Of a stretch of DNA of 7,103 bases, positions 6,088-7,103 are shown piece after piece. The translations under genes and the position numbers were made by a program. Within the stretch, counting starts at the first letter, position 1; every line of letters begins with the position of its first letter. The notes beneath the pieces are model-generated. The model had not been told where the DNA came from, did not search any database, and saw nothing but the letters and a program-made list of their open reading frames with translations. This DNA is from Sphingomonadales bacterium (GTDB lineage Bacteria > Pseudomonadota > Alphaproteobacteria > Sphingomonadales > Sphingomonadaceae): positions 1-7,103 of the forward strand of contig JAAFIT010000123.1 in assembly GCA_013298745.1 (NCBI GenBank). The letters are read 5' to 3'.

Positions 6088-7103
6088 CTATTGCGGGAAG
6101 ATAGGCGTGTCGTCCCCGTCCTTCAACACGGGTTCGTCTTTCAAGGCATAAAGCGCAAGCACGGCATCGGGCAGGGTGATCAGCGAAGGGCCTTCGGTGA
6201 ACAGCAGCGCCGCCTGCACGTCGCGCCCCGGAAAGACAGTGCGCAGTGCCGCAACATAGGCGGCCATCTGGCGCAGATAATAGATTGGCACAGCATCCGC
6301 CGTTGCCGGCACCCGCGCTCCTGTCTTGAAATCGACGATCAGCACGCGCGTTTCATCAACAAGCAGCCGATCGACGATGCCGGCGATGACCTTGTCGCCC
6401 ACCACCGCCGCCAGCGGCGCTTCGGCCAGCGCATCGGGCGCGAAGACATCGGCAAAGGCCGGATCGTCGAGGACCGCCAGCACCGTCTGCGTGGTCGCCG
6501 CAGCATCAAGCTGCGGGCGATTGGCGGCCACCCAGGCCTCGCCGACACGCCGGCGATCACCAGCGGGCAGCTCGGGGAGGCGTTCGAACAGCGCGTGCAG
6601 CGCCGAGCCGCGGGCTGCCGCGGCCTGCGCTGCCGCGCCCATTGGCGGGGCCGCGACATCATCAGCGGCAATCGCCGAAGGGCTGAGCGGCCGTGCCGGT
6701 CGCGCCTCGGCGGGCGGCGGATGGGTCGCCCAACCGGGCAGCGACGTCGCCGCATCGGGATCGAGCATCGGCGCAGTGACTGGCTCGCGCGCCTTGGCGA
6801 TGCCGCTGCGATATTCGAGCACAGGTTCGTCCCAGCCCTCGGCTTGCCACTCCTCCGCCCCCAGCTCACGCATCGCCGCCTCGACGGCCGCATACCAACT
6901 GTCCTCCGGCGGCGGCTTGTCGCCGCTACGCAGCGTGCCGCCGATGAACAGCAAATCCTCCGGCCGCGTCATCGCCACATAGAGCAGCCGGCAATGCTCA
7001 CGCGCGCCGGCTTCGTCCTCCGCCACCAGCGCATCGGCGAGCGGCCCGGTCAGCCCCTTGCGGCTGGCAAGGAACACCGGCAGTTCGGCGCCATTATCGA
7101 AGG
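6088..7103 (-). CDS. addA: Double-strand break repair helicase-nuclease AddA, C-terminal part
   Basis: AddA is the UvrD-like helicase and nuclease subunit of AddAB, which resects double-strand breaks for RecA loading. About 337 C-terminal residues are in the window; the 5' part lies past base 7103, where the frame is still open ([16 protein letters not shown] at the edge). Helicase motif [19 protein letters not shown], is at about 6987-6937. After a Pro/Ala-rich stretch with RPLSPSAIA comes the PD-(D/E)XK nuclease domain. It shows [15 protein letters not shown] (about 6612-6568), GIVDRLLV with Asp (about 6372), VLIVDFKTG with Asp and Lys (about 6345-6319), and [12 protein letters not shown] (about 6279-6244). 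The expected nuclease residues (D, D-x-K, Q-x-x-x-Y) are present, so the nuclease looks intact. The protein ends PIFPQ at a TAG. The partner addB is expected upstream, off the right edge. A GTG at 7077 is an internal codon, not the start. Confidence 0.93.
   Translation of the reverse strand, partial: FDNGAELPVFLASRKGLTGPLADALVAEDEAGAREHCRLLYVAMTRPEDLLFIGGTLRSGDKPPPEDSWYAAVEAAMRELGAEEWQAEGWDEPVLEYRSGIAKAREPVTAPMLDPDAATSLPGWATHPPPAEARPARPLSPSAIAADDVAAPPMGAAAQAAAARGSALHALFERLPELPAGDRRRVGEAWVAANRPQLDAAATTQTVLAVLDDPAFADVFAPDALAEAPLAAVVGDKVIAGIVDRLLVDETRVLIVDFKTGARVPATADAVPIYYLRQMAAYVAALRTVFPGRDVQAALLFTEGPSLITLPDAVLALYALKDEPVLKDGDDTPIFPQ

Overview
The window is GC-rich chromosomal DNA (strong G/C preference at third codon positions) carrying ordinary housekeeping genes of an alphaproteobacterium. 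Sphingomonadales is the best guess. This rests on the wording of TrxA, ArgJ and YidC, on an alphaproteobacterial-type AddA followed directly by trxA, and on rpmH-rnpA-yidD-yidC lying away from any visible dnaA or oriC. The order-level assignment comes from family recall, not from a search.

Layout, left to right. (1) 1-2434, minus strand: the conserved cluster rpmH (bL34), rnpA (RNase P protein), yidD and yidC, read right to left. yidC runs off the left edge with only its C-terminal tail missing. (2) 2510-3415, minus strand: a four-helix membrane protein of the DUF4239 family, upstream of rpmH. (3) 3445-4680, plus strand: argJ, divergent from the DUF4239 gene across about 29 bp. (4) 4699-4784: a perfect 35-bp inverted repeat around a 16-nt spacer, filling most of the gap between argJ and the next gene. 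(5) 4803-5714, plus strand: a glutathione S-transferase-like protein with an extra C-terminal domain of about 80 residues. (6) 5719-5751: an intrinsic terminator between two convergent genes. (7) 5750-7103, minus strand: trxA (thioredoxin) preceded by the 3' part of addA, whose 5' part lies beyond the right edge.

How the genes fit together. The left cluster serves translation (bL34), RNA processing (RNase P) and inner-membrane protein insertion (YidC, YidD). argJ makes ornithine and N-acetylglutamate in the acetyl cycle of arginine synthesis. AddA is the helicase-nuclease subunit that processes double-strand breaks, and trxA appears to share its transcript. The GST-like protein has no obvious pathway link to its neighbours.

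No mobile element, CRISPR array, toxin-antitoxin pair or defence system is visible. The one structure that the genes do not explain is the long perfect inverted repeat at 4699-4784. Several long antisense open frames (for example 106-1740 plus and 2995-4731 minus) are GC-driven shadows of yidC, the DUF4239 gene and argJ.
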